Positions 40,173 to 41,210 of a DNA stretch of 41,210 nt are shown here, one piece after another (within the stretch, counting starts at the first letter, position 1; each line of letters starts with the position of its first letter). The translations under genes were made by a program, and so were the position numbers. A model generated the notes under the pieces. The model was not told the origin of the DNA and searched no databases. It saw only the letters and a list, made by a program, of their open reading frames with translations. The stretch spans positions 1 to 41,210 of the forward strand of contig CAJTZE010000031.1 of the NCBI GenBank assembly GCA_910584265.1. Direction: 5' to 3'. This DNA is from an uncultured Dorea sp. Its GTDB lineage: Bacteria; Bacillota; Clostridia; Lachnospirales; Lachnospiraceae.

Positions 40173-40613
40173 AGCATCGGCGGAGCCGAAGGTAAAAAAG
40201 CAGACAAGAAAGAGGAGTCCGAACCGGCTGTGAAGATCGATCTTTCCAAGGTGAAAGTTGAGCCGCTGTTCGAGGATGCCGTTGATTTTGATACCTTCAG
40301 CAAGTCCGATTTCCGGGTTGTAAAGGTAGAGGCATGCGAGGCAGTTCCGAAGTCCAAGAAGCTCCTGAAATTCACACTGAAGGACGGAACAGACCGGAAA
40401 CGCACGATTTTAAGCGGAATTCACGAGTATTACGAGCCGGAAGAGCTGGTCGGAAAGACCTGCATCGCGATCACAAATCTCCCGCCGAGGAAGATGATGG
40501 GTATTGATTCAGAAGGGATGCTGATTTCCGCGGTGCATGAAGAGGACGGACGGGAAGGACTCAATCTTTTGATAGTGGACGACCATATCCCGGCGGGTGC
40601 GAAGCTATATTAA
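40167..40613 (+). CDS. Displaced C-terminal tRNA-binding domain of LysRS
   Basis: A 148-residue frame that is the rest of lysS. A lysine- and glutamate-rich linker (GGAEGKKADKKEESEPAVKIDLSKVKVEPLFEDAVDFDTF) leads into a tRNA_bind (Trbp/EMAPII-like OB-fold) domain: SKSDFRVVKVEACEAVPKSKKLLKFTLKDGTDRKRTILSGIHEYYEPEELVGKTCIAITNLPPRKMMGIDSEGMLISAVHE. This is also the domain at the C-terminus of many MetRS. In the uninterrupted chromosome it extends LysRS after FPTMK. In the present state its only start would be the ATG in the att core; no strong ribosome binding site is seen before it (AAACGG at best). It may be expressed separately or be silent. Confidence 0.85.
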   Translation: MKSIGGAEGKKADKKEESEPAVKIDLSKVKVEPLFEDAVDFDTFSKSDFRVVKVEACEAVPKSKKLLKFTLKDGTDRKRTILSGIHEYYEPEELVGKTCIAITNLPPRKMMGIDSEGMLISAVHEEDGREGLNLLIVDDHIPAGAKLY

Positions 40614-40766
40614 GGCGAAAAGCAGGATAAAAGACATCAAGTGTTTTAGATCTCCAATTTACATCCTTACATCAAATGATGCAGAAAGTTGTGCAGAGGG
40701 TGAAAAATTGCAGATTTTGTATAAAATATACGGATTTGTGCAATGAAATATACGAATTATGGGAAA

Positions 40767-40803
40767 GGCTTTGAGAGAAATAAAACTCTTGAAGCTTTTT
40801 TTG
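40767..40803 (+). terminator. Terminator of the lysS operon
   Basis: GGCTTTGAGAG (from 40767) pairs with CTCTTGAAGC (to about 40795), followed by T7. It lies 150 bases after the stop codon of the displaced domain; the intervening bases hold no gene. Confidence 0.65.
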
Positions 40804-40820
40804 CGTTTTGAGGTAATGAA

Positions 40821-41150
40821 TATTCTAATGCTTGAGAGCCATCAATTTAAAGCTTCGGAGCCACTTGTAATTTAATGTTTGAGGGTCATCTAAGAATACT
40901 AGATATAGTATGTGCTATTTTATACCGCTTATTATATTGTTCCAGAATTGCTTTAGAACTGCAAGGGTAAATGCACTGCATTGCAGCCCTTGCAGTTCTA
41001 AAGCAATTCTGGTGTAGGGTAATCAAGCGGTTAAGGATAACCTTACTATGCCCGTGGTGTTACTACATATTGTGGTGGCTCTCAAGCATTAAAATATACA
41101 AAATCGGTGGCTCCGAAACTTTAAAACAGTGGCTCTCAAGCATTAGAATA
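40821..41150. repeat. 330-bp fold-back structure of nested inverted repeats
   Basis: A perfect 26-bp pair at 40942-40967 and 40987-41012 (beginning CCAGAATTG, ending TGCAAGGG and complement) flanks a 19-base loop. A perfect 21-bp pair encloses it at 40821-40841 and 41130-41150 (TATTCTAATGCTTGAGAGCC plus A). A 19-bp pair with one mismatch lies at 40846-40864 and 41107-41125 (TTTAAAGCTTCGGAGCCAC), and a fourth, weaker pair at about 40871-40890 and 41075-41094. The motif TAATGCTTGAGAGCCA thus occurs four times. It has no coding capacity; it may be a MITE, a pair of transposon ends or a structured RNA. Confidence 0.75.
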
Positions 41151-41152
41151 AT

Positions 41153-41210
41153 CAGCTGCGTGATACACAGGATGCTTTAGACATCTTAAAAAAAGCAATC
41201 GGCATACTGG
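41153..41210 (+). other. Possible start of an unidentified frame at the window end
   Basis: After the last inverted repeat a frame without stop codons reads QLRDTQDALDILKKAIGIL to the end of the window. It has no start codon in view. The helical pattern recalls the end of IS3-type OrfA proteins, but this is too short to call. Confidence 0.2.

Noticed and set aside
41010..41060. Possible tRNA-like fold near GCGGTTAAGGATAACC
   Set aside because: No acceptor stem, no T-loop (GTTCRA) and no plausible anticodon arm could be built.
40971..41180. 69-codon frame within the fold-back region
   Set aside because: It is built from the inverted repeats and has no ribosome binding site.

Overview
The window looks like the chromosome of a Clostridium cluster XIVa anaerobe (Lachnospiraceae, in the neighbourhood of Dorea, Blautia or Faecalicatena). 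The evidence is the moderate G+C, AGGAGG-type ribosome binding sites with frequent GTG and TTG starts, and the housekeeping order murA, SAM riboswitch, metK, two-component pair, trmH, nfeD, SPFH, argF, birA, coaX, dusB, greA, lysS. The family assignment is inference; nothing here fixes a species.

Positions 1-2733 are the end of a foreign element. They hold, on the minus strand, an XRE repressor, a cysteine-rich KTR protein, a flavodoxin, a flavinylated FMN-binding lipid-side protein, their TetR regulator with a 41-nt palindromic operator, and TnpV. This element abuts and appears to have cut the 5' end of a PRD/PTS-type regulator (2734-4539). The regulator is followed by a class II aldolase interrupted by a one-base homopolymer frameshift and by a double-cupin protein. 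Next come a HAD phosphatase, a YcxB-like membrane protein, a small unknown protein and an atypical shikimate-kinase-like protein.

Positions 9169-23013 are ordinary core genome: murA, metK under a SAM-I riboswitch with terminator, a histidine kinase/response regulator pair, a SpoU methyltransferase, an NfeD/SPFH pair, argF, birA, coaX, dusB, greA and lysS.

Positions 22999-40172 are a 17.2-kb integrated element that entered lysS exactly at the codons for the end of the catalytic domain (FPTMK). It separates the synthetase from a C-terminal tRNA-binding domain that now lies at 40167-40613. A 15-bp att core with one mismatch flanks the element, and both ends carry the same direct-repeat arm motifs. 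Inside are DUF6075 and DUF3970-like proteins, ParA, ParB (split by a complete group II intron), a RepA_N-type initiator, an XRE regulator, TnpV, a GNAT toxin-like/antitoxin-like pair, MobC beside a hairpin array that looks like oriT, a BlaI/BlaR1-like pair followed by two unknown proteins, a Tn916-type sigma factor and HTH protein, a DUF6462 excisionase-like protein, a ribbon-helix-helix protein and a tyrosine integrase. No relaxase and no type IV secretion genes are visible, so it reads as a mobilisable or degraded element that can be partitioned and perhaps replicated when excised.

The final 400 bases hold the lysS terminator and a 330-bp fold-back structure made of nested inverted repeats, followed by the start of an unidentified reading frame that leaves the window.
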